32,829 nt of DNA, from the NCBI GenBank assembly GCA_012839765.1, contig DUMW01000034.1, positions 1-32,829 on the forward strand, written 5' to 3'. The notes under the pieces were generated by a model that was given only the letters and a program-made list of their open reading frames with translations, was not told the DNA's origin and did no database searches. This stretch comes from Bacillota bacterium (lineage in GTDB: Bacteria; Bacillota; Limnochordia; DUMW01). Shown in pieces: positions 22,080-31,772 of this stretch (within the stretch, counting starts at the first letter, position 1; each line of letters begins with the position of its first letter). The position numbers and the translations under genes were made by a program.

Positions 22080-22991
22080 ATGTCAACTAGAGCTGAAATT
22101 GAGGAGCGAATCCAACAGCTGAAAAAAGAACGCAATGCCCTCATCCTTGCCCATAATTACCAACTCCCTGAAATCCAGGATATAGCAGATTTTACAGGGG
22201 ATTCATTGGAACTGGCACGGTTGGCAAGGGAAACCGATGCCGAGGTGATCGTCTTCTGCGGTGTTGATTTCATGGCAGAAACGGCGGCAATCCTCAATCC
22301 CGACAAAACCGTCCTCCTGCCGGCTAAGGATGCGGGTTGTCCTTTGGCTGACATGGCCACTGCCGACGCATTGATCGAAAAGAAGAAAGAGTATCCCGAT
22401 GCAGCGGTGGTGTGCTATGTGAACTCCACCGCGGAAGTGAAAGCCGAAAGTGACATTTGCTGTACCTCGGCCAACGCGGTGAAGGTGGTCAACTCCCTAG
22501 AGCAGGATCGGGTCCTGTTTGTGCCGGACCAGAACCTGGCCAGCTGGGTGGCGCGCCATACGGACAAGGAAATCATCCCTTGGCAAGGGTTCTGTATTAC
22601 CCACCACCGGCTGCGGGCCGAAGATGTCAAGCGGGCGCGGGAAGCCCATCCCGATGCAATTGTCGTAGTGCACCCTGAGTGTCCGCCGGAAGTGGTGGAT
22701 TTGGCCGATGAGGTAGCCAGCACCACTGGTATTCTTAAGTACGTGAAGAATTCTTCGGCGCAGAAGTTCATCATTGGTACGGAGATGGGGTTGCTGCACC
22801 GGCTCATGAAGGAGAACCCTGGCAAGACCTTCTTTATACTCAGCCCGGGTTTGGTGTGTCCGAATATGAAAAAGATCTCCAGTATCCAGATGGTACTAGA
22901 CGCCCTTGAGACCAATACCCACCATGTGGTGGTGGAGGAGCCTTTGCGGAGCAGAGCATTGGCCGCAGTGGAACGGATGCTGGCATTATAA
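22080..22991 (+). CDS. nadA: Quinolinate synthase
   Basis: Condenses iminoaspartate with dihydroxyacetone phosphate to quinolinate, the second step of de novo NAD synthesis, using an oxygen-sensitive [4Fe-4S] cluster. The 303 residues start with AHNYQLPEIQDIADFTGDSL, typical of NadA, and the cluster cysteines lie in GCPLAD, HPECP and CPNMKK. ATG 22080 follows GGGGGTAAGG; an in-frame ATG at 22038 lies within the promoter-operator region. nadB and nadC follow in one operon with gaps of 19 and 17 bases. Confidence 0.97.
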   Translation: MSTRAEIEERIQQLKKERNALILAHNYQLPEIQDIADFTGDSLELARLARETDAEVIVFCGVDFMAETAAILNPDKTVLLPAKDAGCPLADMATADALIEKKKEYPDAAVVCYVNSTAEVKAESDICCTSANAVKVVNSLEQDRVLFVPDQNLASWVARHTDKEIIPWQGFCITHHRLRAEDVKRAREAHPDAIVVVHPECPPEVVDLADEVASTTGILKYVKNSSAQKFIIGTEMGLLHRLMKENPGKTFFILSPGLVCPNMKKISSIQMVLDALETNTHHVVVEEPLRSRALAAVERMLAL

Positions 22992-23010
22992 ACTAGGGAA
23001 GGCGAAATCT

Positions 23011-24621
23011 ATGGATCAAGGGATGTACCAGACGGACTTTCTGGTCATAGGCTCCGGTATCGCGGGCCTTTTTTCTGCCCTGAGGTTGGCGGCCCATGGG
23101 GATGTCATCCTGGTGACCAAAAGTGATCTTGAGGACAGCAACAGCTACTTCGCCCAAGGGGGTATGGCCGCGGCCCTCAAGGAACCCGATACGCCGGAAC
23201 TGCACGAAGAAGATACCCTCCGGGCTGGGGCGGGCCTGTGTGACCGCTCCGCGGTGAAGGTGCTCGTGGAAGAGGGACCCCAACGGGTTATGGAGCTCAT
23301 CGGGTTAGGAGTAGAATTCGACCGGGTAGATGGACACATTGCCCTCACCCGGGAGGGGGCGCACAGCCAGGGCCGCATCCTACACGCCCTGGGAGATTCC
23401 ACCGGGAAAGCCATCAGTGATCGACTTGCCCAGCTTACCAGAGAGCATTCCAACATTCACATCAAGGAAGATCATTTCGTGGCCGAATTGTTGGTACAAG
23501 AGGGCCGTTGTGTCGGGGTTTTGGTGGTGAATCCCCAGCAAGAGCTGGAGATTTACCTGGCGCGGGCGGTGGTGCTCAGCTCTGGTGGCGCAGGACAGGT
23601 CTATGCCGAAACTTCGAACCCCGAGGCTGCCACGGGCGATGGTATGGCCTTGGCCTATCGGGCGGGGGCCAAGCTCAAGGACATGGAATTCATCCAGTTT
23701 CATCCTACGGTGCTAGTGGGCAGCGGGACTAGTCAACGTTTCCTGATTTCCGAAGCGGTCCGGGGTGAGGGAGCGATCCTGCGGAATGTCCATGGGGAAC
23801 CGTTCATGCAGAAGCGCCATCCATTAAAGGATCTAGCTCCCCGGGACGTGGTGGCCCGTGCCATCTGGCGGGAGATGGAAGAGACCAAGACGCCCTTCGT
23901 CTACCTGGATGCCACCTCCCTCGGCAGCGAACACTTGAAAAACAGATTTCCCACGATTTGGGCCCGGTGTCAGGAACAGGGTTTGTCCATGGATCGAGAC
24001 TATATCCCTGTGGCTCCGGCGGCCCACTATTTCATGGGTGGTGTCCAGACGGACCTGGAGGGAGCCACCTCGATTCCGGGCCTGTTTGCCTGTGGCGAAG
24101 TGGCCTGCACGGGGGTGCATGGAGCCAATCGCCTGGCCAGCAATTCCCTTTTGGAGACGGTGGTTTTTGGTCAGCGGGCCGCTCTGGCGGCAGTGGAATT
24201 TGCCCGGCGCCATCCTATACTCCCAGATCCCAGCCGGTTTAGGGATTATGTGTCCGCCCTACCCCGGAAGGACACCTGGGACAATCAGGAAATTCACCGC
24301 CTCAGAGGGCAGACTCAAAAGGTCATGTGGGACTTGGTGGGACTTGTGCGCTGCAACGACTCCTTAACCCGGGCCCAAAGGGTGTTGGAGGAGCTTACTT
24401 TAGAAGTGGAGGAACTGACGGCTGGGGTGTGGAGCAAGGAAGCCCTGGAATTGAAGAATATCTTGCTGATCGGCAGGCTCATAACCAAGGCCGCCTTGAC
24501 CCGCCAGGAAAGCCGGGGAGCCCATTTCCGGACTGATGTGCCGGAGCCGAACGAGGCATGGCGCAAACATATCATCCTACAGCGGGATCAGTTGGAACCG
24601 GAATTTAGTGCTGTGGATTAG
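23011..24621 (+). CDS. nadB: L-aspartate oxidase
   Basis: FAD enzyme that oxidises L-aspartate to iminoaspartate for NadA; in anaerobes it uses fumarate rather than oxygen. The 536 residues show the FAD loop VIGSGIAGLFSALRLA (about 12-27), NSYFAQGGMAAAL, FIQFHPTVL with the active-site His, SEAVRGEGAILRN, and GVHGANRLASNSLLE near the C-terminal FAD contact. ATG 23011 starts MDQGMYQTDFLVIG; the longer open frame overlaps nadA and is not needed. It belongs to the nadABC operon. Confidence 0.97.
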   Translation: MDQGMYQTDFLVIGSGIAGLFSALRLAAHGDVILVTKSDLEDSNSYFAQGGMAAALKEPDTPELHEEDTLRAGAGLCDRSAVKVLVEEGPQRVMELIGLGVEFDRVDGHIALTREGAHSQGRILHALGDSTGKAISDRLAQLTREHSNIHIKEDHFVAELLVQEGRCVGVLVVNPQQELEIYLARAVVLSSGGAGQVYAETSNPEAATGDGMALAYRAGAKLKDMEFIQFHPTVLVGSGTSQRFLISEAVRGEGAILRNVHGEPFMQKRHPLKDLAPRDVVARAIWREMEETKTPFVYLDATSLGSEHLKNRFPTIWARCQEQGLSMDRDYIPVAPAAHYFMGGVQTDLEGATSIPGLFACGEVACTGVHGANRLASNSLLETVVFGQRAALAAVEFARRHPILPDPSRFRDYVSALPRKDTWDNQEIHRLRGQTQKVMWDLVGLVRCNDSLTRAQRVLEELTLEVEELTAGVWSKEALELKNILLIGRLITKAALTRQESRGAHFRTDVPEPNEAWRKHIILQRDQLEPEFSAVD

Positions 24622-24638
24622 GAAAGGGGATTACTGGG

Positions 24639-25496
24639 TTGTTGGAAGGAGCATTGCTGTATAAGATCCGGCCGATCATTGATCAAGCCCTCAGGGAAGA
24701 TATTGGTCGGGGAGATATCACCACCGAGGCCTTGGTGCCCTCCGATGCGTGGGGCACGGCGATCCTGAAGGCCAAGGATGAGGGGATCTTCTGTGGGGAA
24801 GCGATTTGTTACGGGGTGTTTGATGTCTTGTGTCCCCAAGTGCAGGTAAAGGTCTTGGTGCGGGATGGGGAGCAGATTGCCAAAGGCGATGTGCTTGCCC
24901 AACTTCAGGGTCCTGCTTGGGCCATCTTGATGGGAGAACGGGTCCTGTTGAACTTCATTCAGCATTTGTCAGGGATCAGTACCAAGACGGCCCGACTGAA
25001 GGCCTTGATCGCGGACTACCCCTGTACTTTGGTGGAGACCCGCAAGACCCTGCCGGGACTACGCCTTTTGCAGAAATATGCGGTCCGGGTTGGGGGAGGA
25101 GGCAATCACCGTTTGGGCCTTGACGATGCGGTGATGATTAAGGACAACCATATCGTGGCGGTGGGCAGCATCACCGAGGCGGTTCGCCTGGCGCGCAGTC
25201 GAGTGCCCTTTACGGCCAAAATTGAGGTGGAGACTAAGGAACCGGAGCAAGTGAGGGAGGCCTTAGACGCGGGCGCGGATATTATTATGCTCGACAATAT
25301 GTCGCCAGCTCTGATGGAGGAGATGGTCAAACTCATCGATGGGCGGGCCCTAGTGGAAGCTTCGGGTAGTGTCAATGAGGAGAACATCGTGGAGGTTGCC
25401 CAGTGCGGTGTGGATATCATCTCCGTGGGTGCCCTTACCCACTCGGTGAAAGCGCTGGATATTAGCTTGGATCTTAAGATCGCCAACGGCCACTAG
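24639..25496 (+). CDS. nadC: Nicotinate-nucleotide pyrophosphorylase (carboxylating)
   Basis: Converts quinolinate and PRPP to nicotinate mononucleotide, releasing CO2, and completes the quinolinate route begun by NadB and NadA. The 285 residues include ALREDIGRGDITTEAL, TRKTLPGLRLLQKYAVRVGG, HNRLGL-type NHRLGLDDAVMIKDNH, IEVETKEPEQ and MLDNMSP, all family signatures with substrate-binding Arg, Lys and His. Two adjacent TTG codons (24639, 24642) can serve as start, 8 and 11 nt after AGGAAAGGGG. No terminator is visible before the next gene. Confidence 0.97.
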   Translation: MLEGALLYKIRPIIDQALREDIGRGDITTEALVPSDAWGTAILKAKDEGIFCGEAICYGVFDVLCPQVQVKVLVRDGEQIAKGDVLAQLQGPAWAILMGERVLLNFIQHLSGISTKTARLKALIADYPCTLVETRKTLPGLRLLQKYAVRVGGGGNHRLGLDDAVMIKDNHIVAVGSITEAVRLARSRVPFTAKIEVETKEPEQVREALDAGADIIMLDNMSPALMEEMVKLIDGRALVEASGSVNEENIVEVAQCGVDIISVGALTHSVKALDISLDLKIANGH

Positions 25497-25584
25497 AATT
25501 ATTGCAAAAAATCTTTCCTCAATTGGGAGGTATTCAGGCGGCGGTGTCGAATATAGACTTTGTAAAGGAGGTTTGCAAAGACTT

Positions 25585-26760
25585 GTGGATATCCAGAGGG
25601 CAAAGGGGAGAGGACAACGGACCGAATCCGTTGGTTCCTATAACCGTAAACTTATAATGGAAGAAATCCGCCGCTATGGCCCTCTGACGCGTCCAGACTT
25701 GGCAAAACGTACTGGATTGACCCGGGCTGCCGTTGGGAAGATTGTAAACGATCTTTATGAACTCGGCTTGGTGACGGAAGAGGGCTTCGAGGTATCCAGT
25801 GGTGGCCGACGGCCGGTGCTCCTGCAAGTCCGCAAGGATCGGTACGTAGTGGGAGCTCATCTGGACGGGCAGGGTATTCAGGTGGCCGTGGTGGGCTTGG
25901 ATGCGGCAGTGAGATCCTATAGAGTTATTCCCTGGCAGCGGAACGGTGGTTCCGTACTGCTCCAGGATGTCATTGACGCGCTCCGGGGGGTGATCGCCCA
26001 GGATGGGTTAACAGAGGAAGAGCTTTTGGGGATTGGTCTGAGCATTCCCGGCCTATTTGACTACACCAATCAGGAGATTATTGTCTCCTTTGCCCTAGGC
26101 TGGGAACGGGTGCCCTTGGCCAAGTTCTTGCAGCAGGAACTGAATGTCCCGGTGGTGGCGGAACGGGACTGTTTGGCGGGGCTCTTCGGTGAGTTGTGGT
26201 TTGGCGATTGGCACAGTGTGGACGATGCCATGTACGTAGTAGTGGGCGAAGGAATCGGTGCCGGATTGTGGCTGAGTGGCCAACCCTTCCGGGGCTCCGG
26301 ATGGATGGCGGGAGAATTGGGGCACGTGTCCGTGGACGATGATGGGGTTCCCTGTCAGTGTGGGCAGCGGGGTTGCTTAGAGGTGATGGCCAGCCTGGGG
26401 GTGATGGCTCGGCAATGGTGGTCCGCTGGAGCCCTTTCTGAGGATTTCATTGAGCGTTACGTGAAGGCCCTGAAGGACCGTGATGAAAGGGCCTGGCAGG
26501 TACTGCGGGAAGGGACCCGACACATTGGCAAAGCCCTGGGCCAAGCGATCAATCTGTTGGATCCGGAGATGATCTTCGTTGCGGGCAGACTGGATCCTGT
26601 GAGTGAGGAGTTCATTGATGTCTTGGGGGCGGCTACTTTGCCCCATGTGATGAAACACAACGTGCGGGAAGTGAGGATTGTCCCGGCCAGTTTTGGCCCG
26701 TATCACTCGGTGATGGGCGCCGCTGCGGCATTCCTCTGGGAATCATTTAACCACCTATAA
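25585..26760 (+). CDS. ROK-family transcriptional regulator
   Basis: A 391-residue XylR/NagC-type ROK protein: an N-terminal winged helix (PLTRPDLAKRTGLTRAAVGK) followed by a sugar-kinase-like domain with the zinc motif CQCGQRGCLEVMAS and the nucleotide/sugar segments GIGLSIPGLFD and VVGEGIGAGLWLSG. Such proteins repress sugar genes and are released by a sugar ligand. AAAGGAGG at 25564-25571 lies 13 nt before GTG 25585 but only 1 nt before TTG 25573, so the start is not certain. It directly precedes, by 15 bases, the isomerase-dehydrogenase genes and is their likely regulator. Confidence 0.9.
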   Translation: MDIQRAKGRGQRTESVGSYNRKLIMEEIRRYGPLTRPDLAKRTGLTRAAVGKIVNDLYELGLVTEEGFEVSSGGRRPVLLQVRKDRYVVGAHLDGQGIQVAVVGLDAAVRSYRVIPWQRNGGSVLLQDVIDALRGVIAQDGLTEEELLGIGLSIPGLFDYTNQEIIVSFALGWERVPLAKFLQQELNVPVVAERDCLAGLFGELWFGDWHSVDDAMYVVVGEGIGAGLWLSGQPFRGSGWMAGELGHVSVDDDGVPCQCGQRGCLEVMASLGVMARQWWSAGALSEDFIERYVKALKDRDERAWQVLREGTRHIGKALGQAINLLDPEMIFVAGRLDPVSEEFIDVLGAATLPHVMKHNVREVRIVPASFGPYHSVMGAAAAFLWESFNHL

Positions 26761-26775
26761 GGAGGCGACGGCTCA

Positions 26776-27615
26776 ATGAAAAAGAGTATCAGCTACTGGA
26801 TGTTTCCCGGCAACTGGAGCTTAGAGCAGATTGTAAAGACTACTAAGGATGCAGGATATGACGCCATCGAGCTTTCCTACGACGAGACCGGTCCATTATC
26901 CTTGTCTGGTACCAAGGAAGAAGTTTTGAAAGTGAAGGAGACGGTGGAGCAGGCGGGGCTGGAAATTGCGGCCTTGGCCACCGGATTGTTCTGGACCTAT
27001 TCCCTGACCGCCGATGATCCCGATACCCGGCAGAAGGCCAAGGAGATCGTCAAGGGAATGTTGCAGACGGCTAAGTGGCTGGGTACCGATGCCATTTTGG
27101 TGGTGCCCGGCGCGGTAGATGTGTTCTTCAATCCCAACAGTGATGTGGTACCCTATGACGTGGCCTGGGAGCGGAGCATGGCCGCCTTGAAGGAATTAGC
27201 CCCGGTGGCCGAAGAACTGCAAGTGACTATCGGGATTGAGAACGTCTGGAACAAGTTCTTGCTCAGTCCCCTGGAGATGGCCCGGTTTATCGATGAGATC
27301 AACAGCCCCTATGTAGGTGCCTACTTTGACGTGGGTAATGTGCTGTTTGCGGGGTATCCCCAGGACTGGATTCGGATCCTGGGCGAACGGATCAAGCGAG
27401 TTCACATCAAAGATTTCCGGAAGTCTGTGGGGACTGTGGATGGCTTCGTTGCCCTGTTAGAGGGTGATGTGCCATGGCCGGAGGTAATAAAGGCTTTGCG
27501 GGAGATCAGCTATGACGGTTACGTCACCGCTGAGATCTTGCCACCTTATAAATACGATGGGGCACAGCTGGCCTATGACACCTGTGCTGCCATGGAGAAA
27601 ATCTTTAAACTATAG
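26776..27615 (+). CDS. Sugar phosphate isomerase/epimerase-like protein (TIM barrel)
   Basis: A 279-residue xylose-isomerase-like barrel of the AP-endonuclease-2 superfamily. The expected metal-ligand regions are present: GIENVWNKF (Glu), YFDVGNVL (Asp), RVHIKDF (His) and a late TAEIL (Glu). The sequence resembles L-ribulose-5-phosphate 3-epimerase or hexulose isomerase types, but the substrate is not set by sequence. ATG 26776 follows AAGGAGGCGACGG. It is the first structural gene of the sugar operon, before the Gfo/Idh/MocA dehydrogenase by 12 bases. Confidence 0.88.
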   Translation: MKKSISYWMFPGNWSLEQIVKTTKDAGYDAIELSYDETGPLSLSGTKEEVLKVKETVEQAGLEIAALATGLFWTYSLTADDPDTRQKAKEIVKGMLQTAKWLGTDAILVVPGAVDVFFNPNSDVVPYDVAWERSMAALKELAPVAEELQVTIGIENVWNKFLLSPLEMARFIDEINSPYVGAYFDVGNVLFAGYPQDWIRILGERIKRVHIKDFRKSVGTVDGFVALLEGDVPWPEVIKALREISYDGYVTAEILPPYKYDGAQLAYDTCAAMEKIFKL

Positions 27616-27627
27616 GGAGGAAATCAA

Positions 27628-28638
27628 ATGTTGAAAGTAGGTATTCTAGGTGCAGGTATGATCGCATCGGTTCATGCTGCCGGGTACAAGAATCTAAAGG
27701 ACAAGGCCCAAGTGGTGGCCGTGGCTGATGTGGTACCTGAAAAGGCCGAGAAGCTTGCCAAGGACTTTGGCGCGAAGGTATACAAAGACGGGATGACCTT
27801 GATTAAGGAAGCCGATGTGGACGTTATCGACATCTGTTTGCCCACCTTCCTGCATGCGGAACATGCGGTGGCTGCCTGTGAGCAGGGTCGCCATGTCCTT
27901 TGTGAGAAGCCCATGGCTTTGACCTTGGAAGAGGCTGATGCCATGATTGCAGCTGCAGAGAAGGCCAACGTGAAGTTGATGATAGCCCAGTGCCTGCGGT
28001 TTTGGCCTGAGTATGCCCTGATGTATGAGTTAATCCAGGAGGGGAGCCTGGGACGGCCGCTCTTTGCCACAGGTTGTCGCTTCTCCCAGACCCCTTCGTA
28101 TAGCTGGAACCACTGGCTACTGGATCCCAAGCTCAGTGGTAGTGCTGCCTTGGATCTACACATCCACGACGTGGACTATCTGACCTGGTTGTTTGGGGAT
28201 CCCCAGCAGGTCTCGGCCGTAGGTGTGGTGGATGAGCGGGGCGGTGTGGCCATGGTGGACACCTCCGTCACTTACAAAAACGGCGGGCGGGTGTCGGTAG
28301 GTGGTGGCTGGTTGATGCCCACGGATTATCCCTTTACCACCGAGATGACTATCTATTGTGAGAAGGGGTGTCTGGAGTTCTCCTCCCGGGCCGGGGTGAA
28401 CATCGAGGCACGGGATAAAGTGGCCCGGGGGATCAAGGTGTATCGGCCCGGTCAGCCGGTGGAGGTTATTCCGGTGGAGGGCAAAGACGCTTACCAAACG
28501 GAGATCGAATACTTCCTCGACTGTGTAGCCCAGGATCGCCCGGTGGACAAGATGCCCCCGCAGGAGGCCCGGCGTAGCCTGTCAGTAGGCCTTGCCGCCA
28601 TCGAGTCGGCGAAAACCGGAAAACCGGTCCAAATGTAA
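27628..28638 (+). CDS. Gfo/Idh/MocA-family NAD(P)-dependent oxidoreductase
   Basis: Oxidises or reduces a sugar or polyol hydroxyl using a nicotinamide cofactor. The 336 residues contain the Rossmann loop GILGAGMIASVHAAG (about 5-19), the catalytic CEKPMAL (about 95), and the C-terminal sheet domain with GSAALDLHIHDVDYLTWLFG holding the active-site Asp and His. Start ATG after GGGAGG. Flanked by two isomerase-like proteins; together they suggest a pathway that oxidises a sugar carbon, rearranges it and re-reduces it. Exact substrate is unknown. Confidence 0.93.
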   Translation: MLKVGILGAGMIASVHAAGYKNLKDKAQVVAVADVVPEKAEKLAKDFGAKVYKDGMTLIKEADVDVIDICLPTFLHAEHAVAACEQGRHVLCEKPMALTLEEADAMIAAAEKANVKLMIAQCLRFWPEYALMYELIQEGSLGRPLFATGCRFSQTPSYSWNHWLLDPKLSGSAALDLHIHDVDYLTWLFGDPQQVSAVGVVDERGGVAMVDTSVTYKNGGRVSVGGGWLMPTDYPFTTEMTIYCEKGCLEFSSRAGVNIEARDKVARGIKVYRPGQPVEVIPVEGKDAYQTEIEYFLDCVAQDRPVDKMPPQEARRSLSVGLAAIESAKTGKPVQM

Positions 28639-28683
28639 CGGGAGCTATAAGGTACAATCGGCTTGACAAAGGAGGCGGTAGGC

Positions 28684-29535
28684 TTGAAGATTGGAGTAAT
28701 CGTTGACTCCTTTCGGTTGGGGATCCGCGAAGGATTGAAGAAGGCAAAAGAGGTCGGGGCCCACGGTGTGCAGATGTATGCCGTGTCCGGCGAGATGGCG
28801 CCGGAGAACCTGTCGACCCAGGCGAGGAAAGACTTACGGAACTATATCGCAGACTTGGGATTAGAGATCTCTGCCATCTGCGGCGATTTGGGTGGCCACG
28901 GTTTTACCCGGGCCGAGGATAATCCCCGGAAGATCCAGCGATCCAAGGAGATTATGGATCTAGCGGTAGAGCTGGGGACTAACGTGGTGACCACCCATGT
29001 GGGCGTGATTCCCGCCGATGAACAGGATCCCACCTGGCAGCTCCTCCACGCGGCCTGTTCAGAACTAGCGGAGTATGCCAACAGCATCGGAGCCCATTTT
29101 GCCATCGAAACAGGGCCCGAAAAGGCGACCACGCTGAAGAAGTTCCTGGATTCCATCCCCGGCAAAGGGATTGCGGTGAATATGGATCCGGCTAACCTGG
29201 TGATGGTCACCGGCGATGATCCGGTGCAGGCGGTGTACACCCTTAAGGATTACATTGTGCACACCCATGCCAAAGATGGTATCATGCGGAAACAGACCGA
29301 CCCAAAGGTGATCTATGACTATTTCGCAGAGGGTGGCATCGAAGACCTGCGACTGGAGGACTACTTCCTAGAAACGCCCCTCGGTGAGGGTCAGGTGGAC
29401 TTTCCTGCTTACCTGAAAGCTTTACGGGAGATTGGTTTTGACGGATACCTCACCATCGAGCGGGAAGTGGGGGCAAACCCGGAAGTGGATATTCGGAAGG
29501 CCGTAACCTTCCTCCAGGAGCTTTTGAAAGCCTGA
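28684..29535 (+). CDS. Second sugar phosphate isomerase/epimerase-like protein
   Basis: A 283-residue TIM barrel of the same superfamily as the gene at 26776 but clearly different in sequence. Metal-site regions are FAIETGPEK (Glu), VNMDPANLV (Asp), VHTHAKDG (His) and LTIEREVG (Glu). TTG 28684 lies 8 nt after AAGGAGG (28669-28675) and gives MKIGVIVDSF, a good first strand; a TTG at 28663 precedes the ribosome site and is rejected. It ends the sugar operon and is followed by terminators. Confidence 0.88.
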   Translation: MKIGVIVDSFRLGIREGLKKAKEVGAHGVQMYAVSGEMAPENLSTQARKDLRNYIADLGLEISAICGDLGGHGFTRAEDNPRKIQRSKEIMDLAVELGTNVVTTHVGVIPADEQDPTWQLLHAACSELAEYANSIGAHFAIETGPEKATTLKKFLDSIPGKGIAVNMDPANLVMVTGDDPVQAVYTLKDYIVHTHAKDGIMRKQTDPKVIYDYFAEGGIEDLRLEDYFLETPLGEGQVDFPAYLKALREIGFDGYLTIEREVGANPEVDIRKAVTFLQELLKA

Positions 29536-29587
29536 ATCCCAGTGAGTTGTTACCCACTACCCCTGGAAGCAGGATGATACACGTAAA

Positions 29588-29622
29588 GGGAGGCGCGGAG
29601 TGGTGTTCCGCGGTTCCCTTTT
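29588..29622 (+). terminator. Terminator of the sugar operon
   Basis: GGGAggCGCGGA (29588-29599) pairs with TCCGCGgtTCCC (29607-29618) and is followed by TTTT. An interior 2x2 mismatch is present. Confidence 0.7.
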
Positions 29623-29638
29623 ATACAAGATTTCGCAG

Positions 29639-29666
29639 AAAAAGGGCACCCCTTGGTGCCCTTTTT
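29639..29666. terminator. Bidirectional terminator
   Basis: AAAAA-GGGCACC (29639-29650), loop CCTT and GGTGCCC-TTTTT (29655-29666) are perfectly symmetric, with T-tracts on both strands. It serves the sugar operon (plus) and feoB (minus, ending at 29698). Confidence 0.9.
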
Positions 29667-29697
29667 CCTATACCTGGTGAGTGAAGGGGGAGGGGAA

Positions 29698-31743
29698 TTA
29701 GGCAAAGCCTAGTAGACTACCAACTTGATAGACCACTACCGCCAGAAGCCAGCCCAAAAACAGGGTGTACCCCACGGCGAAGAAGGTCCACTTGCGGGAG
29801 TTAGTCTCCTGTCGAATGGCACCAATGGTGGCCACACAGGGGATGTAGATCAAGGACATCACCAAGAAGGCGTAAGCCGACAGGGGAGTCCACTGGGCTT
29901 GCAACGCTGCTGCCAGTCCTGCTTCGCCTGCTCCGTAGAGGACAGCTAAAGTACCAAGAATCAGTTCTTTCGCTAGGGCACCGAAAATTAGGGCGGTGCT
30001 TGCTTGCCAGGTACCAAAGCCTGCGGGTTTGAAAATCGGGGCGAAGAAGCCGCCGATACGGGCGATCAGGGAATCGGGGCTACCGGGCTCGATGTTGGGC
30101 GGCAAATTGGACAACACCCACACCACGATGATCGATATAAAAATAACGGTTCCCGCTCGCTCCAAGAAGTGTTTGGCCCGTTCCCAGGTCTGAATGAGAA
30201 TGTCCTTGAGCCGGGGGAGCCTGTACGGTGGCAGTTCGATCACGAAGGTTGACGTGGAATCGGACTTAATGAACAGGCTGAAGATTTTTGCCATCACCGC
30301 GGCGAGGACCACCCCTAGTACATAGAGGGAAAAGACCACGATTCCCTGGTGCTTCGGGAAGAAGGCTGAGGCAAAGAGCACATAAACCGGCAGCCGGGCT
30401 GAACAGGAAATCAACGGATTTACCAGGATGGAGATTAAACGGTCTTTGGGGTTATCTAGGCTGCGGGTGGCCAGAATACCGGTCACGTTACAACCAAAAC
30501 CAAGGATCATGGGAATGAAGGCTTTACCATGCAGACCGACACTACGCATCAGCCTGTCCGACAACACCGCGGCCCGGGCAATGTACCCCACGTCTTCCAA
30601 CAGGGTGATAATCCAAAACAGGAAGAAGATCGGGGGAGCAAATTCGAAGACCGCCCCCAAGCCACCAAGAATGCCATCGGTGAGGAAGCCTACCAACATT
30701 TCTGGTGCACCGAGACCTGTCAGACTGCCATAGACCCACTCGCTAAAGGTTTCAATGACACCGCCTAGCCATTCCACAATGGGATCGCTGAGGGTGAAGG
30801 TCAGCTGAAACATTAGCAGCATCACAACTAGGAAAAGGGGATAGGCCAACCATTTGTTTAACAGGATCCGATCGACCATCGTGGAGGGACGGATGACATC
30901 CTCCGGGGTAGTCGTAGTCTCCTTAGTGATCTTCGCGGTTAAAGCATATCGTTTTTCGGCGATCAAATCCGTCGGGTCCTGACCGGTCTCCTGTTGGATA
31001 CGCGACCGGGCCATGGCCACCCTTGTTTCCAGTTGCTTAACTTGTTCGTCTGCGAGTCCTTTAAACAGTTTCCCGCGGATGTGGTCATCGTGTTCCAACA
31101 GCTTGATGGCGAACCAGCGGGTGGAAGTCCTTACCTTCTTTTGGAGGATGGTGTCCAGCAGTTGGCTCAGCTCTGCAATCTCTCTTTCCACCGCGGGCCC
31201 ATAGTCTATGGTGAACTTAGCAGAACCTTGATTCCTGTTCTTCACCATCTGTATCGCTGTGGTGAGCAGCTCTGGGATGCCCTTTCGCTCAATGGCTACC
31301 GTGGGAACCACCTTTGTGCGTAATCGGGCCTCCAATTTATCTAGATTAACCTTGATTCCTAGCTTTTTTGCTTCGTCGAAAATATTCAACGCAAGGATGA
31401 CCGGGGCGCCCATTTCCAGAATCTGAACTGTAAGATAGAGATGGCGCTCTAGGTTGGTGGTGTCCACCACGTTGATCACCGCGTCGGGGTTCTCCCAGAG
31501 AATGAAGTCCCGGGCGATGGTTTCATCAATGGCACTGGAACTAAAGGAATAGGTCCCGGGAAGATCGACGACCGAAAGCTCAACGCCCTCATGAACCACC
31601 GATCCGGTCTTCTTCTCTACGGTGACCCCAGGCCAGTTGCCCACATGTTGCCTGGCGCCGGTGATCCCGTTAAAGAGGGCCGTTTTTCCCGAGTTGGGAT
31701 TGCCCGCGATGGCAATCACCGGTTTCCGAGTTGCCGCAACCAT
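29698..31743 (-). CDS. feoB: Ferrous iron transporter FeoB
   Basis: Fe(II) uptake protein with an N-terminal GTPase and a membrane domain. The 681 residues show G1 GNPNSGKTALFN (about 14-25), the switch GNWPGVTVEKKTG, G3 DLPGTYS, G4 LNIFDEAKK, and from about residue 300 a core with many helices and two Gate-type repeats, including GFGCNVTGILATRS with the conserved Cys. ATG 31743 follows AAGGAGG with 9 nt. It is separated from feoA by 70 bases that hold a 26-bp palindrome. Expression is probably repressed by iron through the DtxR-type protein upstream. Confidence 0.97.
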   Translation of the reverse strand: MVAATRKPVIAIAGNPNSGKTALFNGITGARQHVGNWPGVTVEKKTGSVVHEGVELSVVDLPGTYSFSSSAIDETIARDFILWENPDAVINVVDTTNLERHLYLTVQILEMGAPVILALNIFDEAKKLGIKVNLDKLEARLRTKVVPTVAIERKGIPELLTTAIQMVKNRNQGSAKFTIDYGPAVEREIAELSQLLDTILQKKVRTSTRWFAIKLLEHDDHIRGKLFKGLADEQVKQLETRVAMARSRIQQETGQDPTDLIAEKRYALTAKITKETTTTPEDVIRPSTMVDRILLNKWLAYPLFLVVMLLMFQLTFTLSDPIVEWLGGVIETFSEWVYGSLTGLGAPEMLVGFLTDGILGGLGAVFEFAPPIFFLFWIITLLEDVGYIARAAVLSDRLMRSVGLHGKAFIPMILGFGCNVTGILATRSLDNPKDRLISILVNPLISCSARLPVYVLFASAFFPKHQGIVVFSLYVLGVVLAAVMAKIFSLFIKSDSTSTFVIELPPYRLPRLKDILIQTWERAKHFLERAGTVIFISIIVVWVLSNLPPNIEPGSPDSLIARIGGFFAPIFKPAGFGTWQASTALIFGALAKELILGTLAVLYGAGEAGLAAALQAQWTPLSAYAFLVMSLIYIPCVATIGAIRQETNSRKWTFFAVGYTLFLGWLLAVVVYQVGSLLGFA

Positions 31744-31772
31744 TCTTCAAATCCTCCTTCGATGCACCACTG

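Noticed and set aside
29725-31323. Plus-strand open frames over feoB
   Set aside because: Antisense shadows of feoB; no ribosome sites or family motifs.
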